Assembly (NCBI GenBank): GCA_036346355.1
Contig: CM070570.1
Coordinates: forward strand, 4,100,649 to 4,164,648
Reading direction: 5' to 3'
DNA: 64,000 nt
Origin: Rhipidocladum racemiflorum
Lineage: Eukaryota > Streptophyta > Magnoliopsida > Poales > Poaceae
Shown here: in pieces, positions 44,685 to 56,600 of the stretch
How positions within the stretch are numbered: position 1 is the first letter of the stretch
How the letters are laid out: each line of letters starts with the position of its first letter
Notes under the pieces: model-generated
Told to the model about the DNA's origin: nothing
The model's input: only the letters and a program-made list of their open reading frames with translations
Databases searched by the model: none
Translations under genes and position numbers: made by a program

Positions 44685-46733
44685 CGCACCAGTTTGCATA
44701 GAAAACACAGCGAGTGATATATTATACTGTCTCATATCTTATTATTAACTATTACCAGGACTTTAGCTTTATTCATGTTTTTCTCCACAGATTACAGTAT
44801 TCTATAGATCTAGCATATCTATATCAAACAATATGAAAAGCATTTCAAGCTTAAACTGCCAATGCTATCTGCTCTTATTTACTGTTACTCATCTCGCTTG
44901 CCTACACGAAGCCCAGAGCTTAGGCTTATCTATTTGTCTTTTCTCTTGTCCCTACATACAAACTAGAACTTAGGCTTATCTATTTGCTCATCTCTTTCTA
45001 ATCTAAACAATTAATTATGCCACTGCATAAATGATTAACAGGTTTTGCTTTAAAATAATCTTCAATCCTGCTTATACAAACATAGGTTTTTCAGTAAAGC
45101 ATATAGTGCTTTTTTTAGTGTGCTTTCTATGATTTCTTTTCTTTTTTCCTTACATCAATTTTCATCGCCTCTATTTTAAACATCTGTACGACCTTCTTAT
45201 GATTTAAGCTACACGGTATTTACTTAAAATGGCAGACTCCCATCAGCTTAAATTACTATCCTCTACATCTCTGCAACAACTGAAGAATTACAAAAGGCCA
45301 GTGCTTTCAGTGTTTCCTCAAGAACCAACAAAACAATCGGCACACAGTGATCTCCTGCAATCGATGCTATTAGCAAAGAAGTAAAACGGCCGCCATAGAG
45401 CTTTCACAGTTCTATTTTTGTATCGATGCTATCAATCAATACATGACTACTCCAAAACAATGTACTACAAACTGTGTACAGTTCCAAGACTAATTTTTAG
45501 CCTACTCTTTATCTGTATTCGAAGATCATGTGTAAACACCCTTTTGTGCAAATAATGTATTATTAATTATTTTATTCAGATGTCTTTCCACTGCGGTGAA
45601 ATAATACAGGAATTAATTTATCATCTTTGCTAAGGTTATAATCATCTAGATAGCATTTCGTATATTTAGATTACGCATTATGTTCTGATAACAACAGTAC
45701 CAATGATTACCCAATATTTTACGTGCATATATCATCGTAGAGCTCAAAACTTCGGTACATGTATACTCTGTTCAAACTTTAATAGATGACAGATCCAACT
45801 CTTTGAGAGCTATTAAAGCTTCTAATAAAACATGAACCGAGCATATTCTATATAAAAAAGTTGGGAGCTTTTCGGCGATTTAAACGAGCCATGTCGACGC
45901 GTGTTTCCCGGCCGTCCGATCGCGACTTCAACAGCTCATATCAGCTATTCGCTTTCCGGCGATTCCAACGAGCAACGTCGACGCGCGCTTTTCGGCCGTC
46001 CGGTCGCGGCTTCAACGGCTCAGATAAGCTATTCCCATCCATCGCCTTAAATAGATTTCTACCCCTCTTCGATAGCCCGTAAGGGGCGCGCGCCGCAGCA
46101 GCAACGCCGCTTTCTCCCACGCCTGGGGCCGTGAGTTCGAGTCTCCCTAAAGCGCGCGCGGTGCGACACGTGGAGAGGTGGTGCCAGCGGCCGCGCGCGC
46201 GACGCGTGGTTGGCTTGCATGGCCCGCCGCGTTGCGCCCGTTTTTCCCAAAAAAAACCTCAAAATACCAAAAATTACATAAAGGTCCAAACGTTTCCAAT
46301 ACCCTCTAAAATTACATAAAGTTCCAAAAAATTTCAATATCCCTCTAAGATACCCCTTTTTCCCCAAAAAAACTAAAAATATCCAGAATTACATAAATGT
46401 TCGATCTTTTGCAATACCCCTATAAAATTATCTAAAATTACATAAAGATCAAATCTTTTGCAATACCCCTCTAAAATTACCCTCTTCAAGGGTTTTCTTA
46501 GGATCGATTTCTAATTTTTTACGAAAGTTTCAACTTTCCCAAGAAAGTTTTTTTTTCGTTCAAACTACACCAAGAATAACTTCACGAAACGTTTTTTTAT
46601 AATCCTCAGAAATTCAAAAAAAAATCGTCTAAATCCTTTCTTTCAAAAAACCTAAAAAAACACGGATTTTCGTCCCGGTCAACCGGTCACGGGCGCCGCA
46701 GCGCCAGTCTTCCTAGTTTGACAAGTTGAAATT
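44685..46733. other. Spacer upstream of receptor-kinase copy D
   Basis: No gene is called. 45130-45260 resembles 36750-36900 (GTATGA TTTC, TACCTTCTTAT, TTGCTTAGAATGACGG-like words), so the helicase-like fragment and this spacer share sequence. 44818-44850 matches the joint of copy A. 45867-46034 is an 84-bp tandem duplication (GCTTT(T/C)CGGCGATT...), followed by a TATA-like TTAAATAG at about 46046. 46257-46490 contains about five diverged units of AAAATTACATAAA with TTTGCAATACCCCT. Confidence 0.6.
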
Positions 46734-47040
46734 CGCGAAGACAGGAGGAAAGCACAAGGCCAAGTAAAGTACAGATTGGACATCTTGGAACCTTTTTTTC
46801 TTGTTATAATATTGTTGCTGTACTGGTGTCGCGAAGACAGGAGGAAAGCACATGGCCAAGTAACGCCTAAATCCTTTATTTTTATTTTTCTTAAATAAAT
46901 GACAGAACTTCGGATAATCTTTTTAAAAAAAAAACGCGCGAAGACACAAGGAAAGCACATGGCCAAGTAACGTCTGAAGCAATTGCTACTTGGTAACACC
47001 GTACACGTACCAAACCATGCAACCAAGAAACGATACGGGC
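46734..47040 (+). promoter_or_regulatory. Upstream region of copy D with a threefold repeated segment
   Basis: The segment CGCGAAGACA(G/C)GAGGAAAGCACA(T)GGCCAAGTAA occurs at 46734-46767, 46830-46863 and 46937-46970, separated by AT-rich spacers. Only the third copy continues into the gene. Copy B and promoter remnant 1 have a single version. The repeats lie about 70-310 bp upstream of the start codon. Confidence 0.8.
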
Positions 47041-49282
47041 ATGGCAATGGGAGTCATGAGCTTGCTGATAGCACTCATCGCCATCCTGACAGTTGCCGCG
47101 GTGAGCGCTGGCGACAGTGACGACAAGGCGGCGCTGCTTGCTTTCAAAGCGCAGGTCAGCGACGGCGGCCCTGACACTCTAGCCTCCTGGAACGGCAGCA
47201 CCAACTTCTGCAGCTGGGAGGGCGTGACGTGCAGCCGCCGGAGGCCGACGCGGGTGGTGGCGCTGCGCTTGTACGGCAGCGGACTCACCGGAGCACTCTC
47301 CCCGGCCGTCGGGAATCTCACCTTCCTGCATACGCTCAACCTGAGCTCCAACGGCCTACACGAGGAGATCCCGGCGAGCCTCGGCCGTCTCCGCCGCCGC
47401 AGACGCCGACCTGGGCTACAACTCGTTCTCCCAAGACGTTCCTCGTGAACCTGAGCTCCTGCATCGCATGACCATCATGGTACTACAAGGCAACAAACTT
47501 GGCGGGCGCATCCCGGTGAGCTTGGCAACACGGCGACGCCCTGGAAGAGATTGTGCCGAGGAACAACACCTTCAGAGGGTCCATCCCGGCATCACCGACC
47601 AATCTTTCCAATCTACAATACCTAGATCTCTCCAACAACCAGCTCGAGGGCTCAATTCCACTGTGGCTCTAAAGATCCAGAGCATGCGGCATTTAGAACT
47701 CTTCACCAACCACCTCTCTGGTATGCTTCCACTCTCTCTCTACAACTTGTCGTCCCTGGCAATCTTCGATGTAGGGGGGAACATGCTGCAGGGAAGCATT
47801 CCTGCTGATATCGGCAACAAGTTCCCCGGCATGCAAATCCTTGCATTGTCTGGTAACCAGTTCACCGGAACAATCCCTTCTTCACTATCCAATCTCTCCG
47901 ATCTCACAACACTTAACCTCCAGGGGAATAGATTGAGCGGGTATGTTCCTAACAATTTGGGGAGGTTGCAAGCTCTCCAAGATCTCCAAGGTCAGGAGTT
48001 TAAGGTCCTGGGAATAGCAAGTTGTGCGGCGGAACACTTAAACTTCACTTGGCTCCTTGCTCTACACGCCCCATAGGCAAGAACAAGAAAAAGAACTCCA
48101 AGTCCCTTATAATTTCTCTAGCAATAACTGGAGCAATCCTATTGTCAGTTTCAGTTATTCTTGTTGTTTGGATGCTCCACAAGAAGCTGAAAGAAAGGCA
48201 GAAGGGAAGAGTGCAATCTCCAATTGCTGAGGAGCAATACGAAAGAATTCCATATCATGCATTATTCAGAGGAACCGATGGGTTTTCAGAAGATAACTTG
48301 CTTGGGAGAGGACGATATGGTGCGGTTTACAAATGCATTTTGGACAATGAGGATAGGACACTGGCTGTCAAGGTGTTTAACCTTTGCAATCTGGATCCTC
48401 CAAGAGTTTTGAGGCTGAATGTGAGGCTATGAAAACGATACGACACCGTTATCTCATAAAGATCATCACTTGTTGCTCGAGTATCGACCTCCAAGGTCAG
48501 GAGTTTAAGGCATTGGTTTTTGAGTTCATGCCCAATGGTAGTTTAGATGGTTGGCTTCATCCAAAATCTGAAAACCTCACTACAAGCAACACACTCAGCC
48601 TTGCCCAGAGGCTGGATATTGCTGTAGATATCGTGGACGCAGTAGAATATTTTCACAACCACTGTCAACCGCCGGTAATCCATTGCGATCTTAAGCCAAG
48701 CAACATTCTTCTTGCTGAAGACATGAGCGCCCGGGTTGGAGACTTTGGCATATCAAGAATCCTTCCAGAACATGCAAGCAATATAATGCAAAATTCAAAT
48801 AGCTCAATTGGGATAAGAGGTTCCATTGGCTATGTTGCTCCAGGTGACCGAAATTCTTCTATTTTTTTCTTCTACTTTTCACACAAATATGACATGCAAA
48901 CCACTAACTTTTGCAAAATTTTAGAGTATGGGGAAGGCTCTGCCTCACTCTCGGTGATATTTATAGTCTAGGCATATTGCTTCTTGAGATGTTTACCAGA
49001 AGGAGCCCGACAGACGACATGTTCATAGATTCACTGGATCTGCATAAGTTTACAGAGGATGCTCTTCAAGATAGAAACTTGGAGATAGCTTGCTCAACAA
49101 TCTGGCTGCACACAGAACCACAACACAACATTACCAGAGGTAGAATCCAGGAGTGCTTGGTTTCTGTCTTCAGACTTGGCATATCCTGCTCGAAGCAACA
49201 TCCTCGAGAGCGAATGTTGATAAGAGATACAGCAATAGAGATGCACGCAATTAGAGATGCGTACCTCATGTTTGCCAGTTAG
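47041..49282 (+). pseudogene. LRR receptor-like kinase copy D (internal deletion, frameshifts)
   Basis: The 5' end is close to copy B: signal peptide, LRRNT (CSWEGVTC) and first LRRs. The first ATG of copy B is ACG here, so translation would start at 47041. Small indels around 47395-47690 break the frame. About 965 bases of LRR sequence (equivalent to copy B 19843-20806) are missing, and a 22-bp piece copied from the kinase region fills the joint at 47984-48005. The transmembrane and kinase parts follow, with glycine loop LGRGRYGAVYK, lysine in LAVKVFNL, a one-base loss at about 48388, VIHCDLKPSN, DFGISR. The intron starts near 48844 and exon 2 near 48925, ending at the stop 49280-49282. It is nonfunctional as read. 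Confidence 0.92.
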
Positions 49283-49417
49283 CTTATATGGGACTTTGGA
49301 ACAGAAAGAGAAGCCACCACCCAGACATTCAGAATTCGGCACAGCAATGAACAAACAAGCTGGTATGACATAATCCTGAAATAACAGAAGCCATATATGA
49401 CGTTTCGGTTAGAATTT

Positions 49418-49664
49418 TTCTACATGCTGTCGCTAGAGACGTTTTTATGGGGTATGGCTGGCGATTTCAAAGAAGTATTGCTGTAGATTGAGAGTTTTAT
49501 TCAACATTTATGTGCTTGTTGCAAATCTTTCTTCTTTCTTAAACTATTAAGTTTTCTTGGCATCTTTCTAGCTGAAACTCTGAACTATGTAATAATAATT
49601 GGCTGTGTGCATCTCAGTATGCAGAGGCCGGAAATCTAATATATTCTTCCATTACCTAAAAAAA
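49418..49664 (+). mobile_element. Short retroposon insertion (LINE/SINE 3' end-like)
   Basis: Absent from the matching positions in copies A (about 6767) and E flank (about 53192). It ends with ATGCAGAGGCCGGAAATCTAA and an A-rich tail (CCTAAAAAAA), the 3' end style of grass non-LTR retroposons. The 5' end is probably truncated, and target duplications are unclear. Confidence 0.55.
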
Positions 49665-50054
49665 GTACTATGTTTCTTTGCAACAGTAACAGTCAAATGT
49701 AAGATGTAAAGCAAAGTTCACTTTATACTCAGATTGTCAGTTTGAAGAATCACAATAGCACTATAGCAATGGTCATACCGTATACATAGCTTCTTAGTTT
49801 TTACAAATTCTGCAGATCTCTGAGTTCAAATGATCCCCAAATTTAGCTTGCACATTCCCAAATCAGTACAGCTGCAAGCAACACGAATTTATCCCCTTCA
49901 AGCGAATCAGTAGTGAGAAATAAGACTCCACACAAAATATTGTCCATTCCTAAAAAATACAAATGTAAGATGCAGGAACCACTATGCAATAAGAACTGTA
50001 ATTACACCTGAAATTTTGCATTTCCAATTACTGGAGATGAATATACCAGCCAAC

Positions 50055-50264
50055 GCGGCCGAGCATTTGCTCGGTTGGCTTGCTGCGCCTGGGAGCGAGC
50101 AGCCCGCCCGGGTTCGAGCGTTGGTCTCGCCCGGGCGCGCGTGAGTCGGGGCAGCGCGTGCGTGGGTGTGTGTGCGTGTGTGGAGTGTGTGTGCGTTTGT
50201 AGCCCGGCTGTTGTTCTTCTTCTATAGTGATTGCCAGAGCTCCTGGCCAGAAAATTCGAAAAAA
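50055..50264 (+). mobile_element. SINE with 15-bp target duplication
   Basis: It is flanked by AATATACCAGCCAAC at 50040-50054 and 50265-50279. The related flank at 53577-53591 has the same 15 bases once, with no insertion, which is a natural empty site. The element starts GCGGCCGAGC and has a box B-like GGGTTCGAG near 50107-50115 with an upstream box A-like GCTCGGTTGGC. A GT-rich middle and CGAAAAAA tail follow. These are features of a tRNA-derived SINE transcribed by RNA polymerase III. Length 210 bp. Confidence 0.88.
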
Positions 50265-50489
50265 AATATACCAGCCAACACAATTAGCAAGAACATAACA
50301 GCATAGGTCCACAAAATTCCACCATCAAGAACACCAGAATCACACAATTAAATCATCACAACAGAAGTCAACAGTCACCAGAATCACAAGTCACGCGATA
50401 AATACACGAATCAACGCGAAACGCGTACACGCATGCGCTCGTGTGTGCATTGCATTTCACCTCCATGTCATACTTCAAGTAGGTAAAAC

Positions 50490-51060
50490 CAGGGTTCCAA
50501 ATTTCGGCGAAAACCGGCGAGATCCCGGCGAAATCTCGGATTTTCCAACCCTCCTGGGATCCAAAAAACCGGCCGGATGAAAAAATTCAAAAAAAATTTG
50601 AATTGCTACAGTAATCTCGCTAATCTCGGCGAGATCTCGCTGTTTTCGCCCGAGATTTCGCCATTTTTGCACGAAATTAGTAGTATTTTGGCCGGATTTA
50701 AGTTATTTTGAACCGGATTTAGCTTCAATTTTTTTTGTTAGCATTCAAATACGTTTTCTAAGAAGTACATGTAAAAAAAGTGAAAAAAAAATTGAAAAAA
50801 AAAATGTACTTCAAGTGGGAATTGAACCCACAACCTCATGCTTGTAACCTAATACTTTAAACCAACTCAACCTCGGTATTCTCGGGCGAAATCTTGGCAT
50901 TTTCGCCCGAGATTTTGGATTTTTCGTTTGAAAAAATCCCGGATTTGAATCCTCCTTTTTGAATTTCGTCCGGAATTCATCTGAAATTTCCGAATCTCGC
51001 AGAAATTTCGGATTTCGGTGGGGTCCGATATGAAACCCGAAACCGAAATTTGGAACCCAG
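50490..51060. mobile_element. hAT-like nonautonomous element, copy 2
   Basis: 571 bp, with exact 8-bp duplications GGTAAAAC (50482-50489, 51061-51068). Termini CAGGGTTCCAAATTTCGG and CCGAAATTTGGAACCCAG are almost perfect inverted repeats. The interior has many GAGATCTCG/CGGCGA words near both ends, like copy 1. No protein is encoded. Confidence 0.88.
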
Positions 51061-51092
51061 GGTAAAACCAACTTGCCTTACATGTTTGTATC

Positions 51093-53130
51093 TGTAACAT
51101 CCCAAAATTCAATAAACAGTAATAATAAAATAAAATAAAAATGAATTTGATTTATTATTGAATTGCTTGAATTTATGTGCTTTTGGGTGAATTTCTTGTT
51201 AACGGATAATTGAATTTTATGAGAGAAATGAAATAGTAAAAAGATAAAAAGTAAGAAAAATCTCCGAAAATATTATAAAAATCAATTGAGACCTCTAGAG
51301 CCCAGATGTGCTAGTCAACACATTCCAGTGACTGTGCTGTTGTGCCACCTCATCCCGTCTCTAGAGCCTTCCTCTCTCGCCCCTTATCATTCCCTAGCCT
51401 CCCCTTACTCCTCTCTATCTCCCACTCGCTCTCCCTCTCCCCCTCTCATTTTCTCCTCCTTCTCTTCCTCCTCTCCCTCCCGGCCGTGTTGAGCCCTAGA
51501 AGGAAAAGGAGAAGTCAAGCCAAGGTGCTAGGAAGTTTCCTCAAGTCCTAAGCAAGCCTCAAGACCGGAGGAATCAAACCCTAGATCAATCCGTGAGGTT
51601 TTGAGCTCAAAACCTAGTTTTCCTCTCTTTCCCTCTTTTCTTCCTTTTGATTTTAGCCCTAGAAATCCTTGCTCTTGAGGTGTGGATCGCGTCATCGTAG
51701 CCCTAGTAGCCTTTTTAGCCCAAGGTATTGACTCCCCAATCGATCCATTAGTTTTTTGAACTCGAATCCCTGAGTTCTTAATTCTTTCCTTTTAATTCTT
51801 CATGTAAATCTCGCGTTAGAAAAATCAACTCGGTGTTAGTTAGGTTTCTAGATTTGAGTTAGATGTTGTGGAGCCCTACTGTGCAAAATTAATTAATAGA
51901 TTGTTGTAAATCTTTTTGTTTCGAATCGATTTGCAAAAGGTGCATTTTTGTGCTTTTTGGAGTAACTCTGAGTTTCGAGGTTCCAAAAATCACATGAATA
52001 GCTCATGTTAGCTCTTGGTGCCGTAGAGGTTTCATTCTCGCAAAAAGAATCGACCCAAAAGCCCTAATCAGCACCTTGTCAGATTTATTCGTCAAAAGTC
52101 AATTTTTTGGGTCTTGGAGTTTTCCATGGAAACCCTAGCTCCGAAAGTCAAGAAAATGACTAGAATATATCTGATGCTGCTAGGGTTCATTTTTTGCAAA
52201 AAAAATCAAATTTGGATTTGATTCGGGTAGAAAATCGAAATCTAGCAAAAATTAGGGTTTTCGAGGGCAAAAAGGTGGAAATCGGGTTAAACAAACTCGA
52301 AACCTAGTGAGGCCAGTGTGGATGGGTCTCTGGCATTGCTAGGAACCTAACCATGTGATCGTCTCGAAGTTTCGACCTCGTTTGCGCAAAATCCCCATTT
52401 TTGCAAACCCTAAATTTCCCCCGAGGGCGGCACTACCGCCCCTTTGGGCCAGTACTGCCGGGCATAGCTAGGGTGGTGCTACCGCTCAAGCGTCGGTGTC
52501 TTTTTTTCCAGAGAGCACCCATTTTGGGTCCCCAATCGCCGGCACTACAAGGCCTGATTGCTGGTACTACCGAGCAGGGCGGCACTACTGGCCGACCCAT
52601 GCCGGTACTACCGGGCTTGTAGGGCGGCACTACCGGGCAAGTACCTCCGGTATTGCCGGGCTCTAGGTTGAAGTTAGGTCTCCTTTAGCCTAATTTCTTC
52701 CTCGCTTCTCGGATTTGTTTAGTTAGATGTGTAGGCACGTAAACCTAGTCATCGGGAGTCGTGTCAACGACTCTAGCGTAGATTATCTATTTCTTTGAGT
52801 GAATTCCCTTTTTGCCTTTTATTTGATTTCTCTCGCCTATTTTAATTTGTTTTGTTGTTTCTTTTGTCGTTCGATCGTGTAGACGTTGACGCGTTGGAAC
52901 CTGTCAGCGACGATCCCGACTACATCCCCGAGAACACGATCAACGAAAAGCAAACAAGCAAGCACCCCCTTTGATCATATTGATTCCATATTTGCAAAGT
53001 TTAATTTCATTTCGGCAAAACTATTATGCATGCGTGTATATTCTGTAAAGTCGTTAAATTGTGGGAATTGGTAGATAAACCCAAGATTGATGGATTACCT
53101 CAATTATGATTGTCACAAAGACCTTGTTAA
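51093..53130 (+). repeat. Gypsy-type LTR, right end truncated
   Basis: It begins TGTAACATCCC, has a long pyrimidine-rich leader at 51350-51490, and continues through CGTGTCAACGACTCTAGCG and an LTR-like tail. It stops at 53130 where receptor-kinase 3' flank sequence starts without a typical CA end. At 52424-52664 variants of GGCACTACCGGGC recur about eight to ten times. No gene. Confidence 0.6.
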
Positions 53131-53607
53131 CCGCTAGCTGGTATGACACAATCCTGAAATAACAGAAGCCATATATGATGTTTCGGTTAGAATTTGTTCT
53201 CAGAACTATGTTTCTTTGCAACAGTAACAGACAAATTAAGGTGTAAAGCAAATTCCACTTTATACTAAAATTGTCAATTTGAAGAATCACAATAGCACTA
53301 TAGCAGTGGTCATACCGTATACATAGCTTCTTAGTTTTTACAAATTATGCAGATCTCTGAGTTCAAATGATCCCCAAATTTAGCTTGCACATTCCCAAAT
53401 CAGTACAACTGCAAGCAACACGAATTTATCCCCTTCAAGCGAATCAGTAGTGAGAAATAAGACTCCACACAAAATATTGTCCACTCCTAAAAAATACAAA
53501 TGTAAGATGCAGGACCCACTATGCAATAAGAACTGTAATTACACCTGAAATTTTGCATTTCCAATTACTGCAGATGAATATACCAGCCAACGCAACTAGC
53601 AAGAACA
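53131..53607 (+). repeat. Third copy of the receptor-kinase 3' flank, before copy E
   Basis: It matches 49361-50054 minus the insertions, and retains the uninterrupted SINE target site at 53577-53591. It lies upstream of copy E, so it is the tail of a further, deleted gene copy in the array. Confidence 0.88.
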
Positions 53608-53679
53608 CCAAAATGTTGATATATGATTCAAATTCAAAAGGTCGAGTCTGGCGGAGTGTAGCGGAGTGGACGTCACCGG

Positions 53680-56600
53680 GGTGGAGGGGTGGAATTCATC
53701 ACTTCAATGATAAACTACAGCGGGCTACTAGAGTTGGTTATCAGATCGGCAACAACTCTTTCAGCAGGCAGCTGCCAAGCTCTATTGTGAGTCTATCAAC
53801 GACCCTCCAAAAGCTCTATTTAGGAAGCAATAACGTATCTGGAGGCATTCCATTGGACATCGGCAATTTGGTAGGTCTTACGACAATAGAGATGGAGAAT
53901 ACCTTTATATCTGGATTTATCCCAGAGAGCATGGGAACCTAACCAACTTGGCCGCACTAGGCCCATAAAACACTAGCCTGCTTGTCAGGCCTCATACCGT
54001 CATCGCTAGGAAATTGTTCGCAGTTGATCACGCTTTATGCATACTATGGTTCGATTCCCATACTATGGGGGAGTTGAAGAATCTGTTTGCACTTGATTTG
54101 TCAACCCAGCTAGATGGTTTGATTCCCATATAGGTTTTGAAACTGCCTGCCCTTTCATGGTATTTGGACTTGTCGTACAATTCCCTCTCTGCACCGACCC
54201 CTTCTGAAGTTGGTAGCTTGGCAAACCTTAACCAACTGCTTCTGTCAGGAAGCCAGCTCTCCGGCAACATACCCTATAGTGTTGAGAATTGCATAGTGTT
54301 GGAGTGGCTGTTGTTAGACTAACTTATTTGAGGGAAGCATACGTCCAACCTCTGAAGAATATAAAGGGGCTCAGTAATCTGAACCTTACCTTGAATAAGT
54401 TGTCCGGTAGTATTCCTGACGCCCTTGGTAGTATTCGCATGCTGCAGGAACTGTATCTAGCACATAACAACTTGTCAGGGCCAATCCACGCAGTTTTGCA
54501 GAATTTGACATTGCTGTCAAGTTTGGATCTGTCCTACAATGATTTGCAAGGGGAAGTGCCAAATCATTGTAGGACAAGTTAGTTCAATTTATATGAACTC
54601 CTCCCAACAATCAGTGCACTATTGTTCTTAGCGTTAGGTATTACACTTACTCAGTTGATGCATAAAAAGCTTAGACAAAAGCAGAAGAGCCAGGTCCTAA
54701 CCCCAGTAATTGAGGAACAGTATTACTACCATGCACTATCTGAAGGAACCAATGGATTTTCAGAGGACAGTCCGCTTGGAAAAGGAAGCTATGTCACGGT
54801 CTATAAATGCATCTTGCATGATGAGGGTACTACTGATGCTGTAAAGTGGTTTAACCTTGAACATTCTGGATCCACTAGAAGTTTCGTGGCTGAATGTGAG
54901 GCAATGAGAAGTGTTCGTCACCGTTCTGTCGAAGATTGTCACATGTTGCTCAAGCATCGATACCGATGGTCAAGGGTTCAAGGTACTAGTCTTTGAGTTC
55001 ATGCCCAATGGTAGCTTAGATATATGGTTGGTTCATCCAAAATCTTGCAATATGCCCAGCCTAGCACAAAGACTAGACATTGCTGTAAATATCATCGATG
55101 CCTTGGACTATCTTCACAACCATTGCCAACCACCAATCATTCATTGCGATTTCATGCGAAGCAACGTTATTCTTGCAGAAGACATGAGAGCAGGGTTTCA
55201 CTTTTCGTTTCAAACTCAAATTTCAACGTCCCAGCGGTATTGAAATTCGCAAAATTTCGCTCAAAACCGCTCGGTTCGACAGTCAATAAATTTGAAATCT
55301 AGTTAAAAAGTCTCGAAACCTCCAAACGAAATTCGCTCGAAAAGGCTCGAAATTAGCTCAAAAAGGTCGAAAAACCGCTGGGTTCGAAAACCGCTCGAAA
55401 TTCACTCGAAAAACCGATGGTAGTTGAAAAAATGGGGGAAATGTAAAAACTTAAGGAAAAATTGTAAAAAAATTATTGTAAAATTTGGAAAAAAGCCATT
55501 AAAGGTTAAAAATAATATTTAAAGAATTACTTCAACAAATATTACTACTAAATATAATTGAATAAATATTGAAACATGCAGTGTGTTGTGGAGGTGTAAT
55601 CTAAAATTCTGACTCAAATGTTGCACTTATTTGATCAACTATGATTCTTGTAGGCTGTTGCAGATCTTGTAACAATGTATTTTCAGTTATGTTTTATACA
55701 CTATAGTTGATTGTTTAATACTTGCATTCGTGTTGAATATTTAGTTATGATATGGCTCTCTCTCAAAATAATAGAAAAAATGATACACGGTTTATCACTA
55801 GAGGTCTTATATAAGTTTATATTGATTGTTGACAAGTTAAACCGGGGATTTTGATTTAGTCTAATGATCTCTTAGAAGTTTACATGTGATTTTTAAAAAA
55901 AAAACTCAGATGTACTTTCTGAATACAGGTTATGATTTCATAGATAGTGCCCTGCTTGCCTCATGCTGCTGGTTTTTATAAGGAAATATTAGTACTAAAT
56001 ATACTTCAATAAATATGACAACTAAATATACTTCAACAAATATTTATACTAAATATATTTCAACAAATATTGCTACTAAATAAATTGAATGGCTCAAAAA
56101 CGTCTTCAAACTTCGTTTTTTTAAATAATATTCACATCAGAGGTCATAAGGCTATTAATACTAATTATGGATAAATTTTGGATAATTTTTTTCAAATTTT
56201 TTAAATTTTTTGAATTTAAATTTGAATTTGAGCGAAATTCGAAACGATTTTCTTTTTCGCATGCGAGCGGTACGAACGAAATTCGTGAAATTTCGTTCGA
56301 AAAGTTGAACCCTGCATGAGAGCCCGAGTTGGAGATTTTGGCATATCAAGAATCCTTCCTGAAAGTGCAAGCCAAACCATGCAAAACTCGTATAGCTCAG
56401 TTGGAGTAAGAGGTTCCATTGGTTATGTTGCTCCACTTAACTTCGATTCTTCCATTGCTGTCTTTACCTCTAGTTCTTACATAAGCATGGCATGCTGATA
56501 AGTGTAAAATTTTTGCACAATTGCGGAGTATGGCGAAGGTTCTTCAATCTCAACTCTTGGCTATGTTTACAGGAAGGAGCCCAACAGACGATATGTTAAT

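Larger units (their letters stand above)
49360..50489 (+). repeat. Receptor-kinase 3' flank (copy D version)
   Basis: The sequence is homologous to 6720-7026 and 53131-53607, interrupted by a LINE-like tail at about 49418-49664 and a SINE at 50055-50264. Beyond 50300 it continues as unique AT-rich sequence up to the hAT-like element. No gene. Confidence 0.85.

Noticed and set aside
46131..46165. tRNA-like box B (GAGTTCGAGTC) suggesting a tRNA gene or SINE
   Set aside because: No cloverleaf, box A or target duplication could be found around it.
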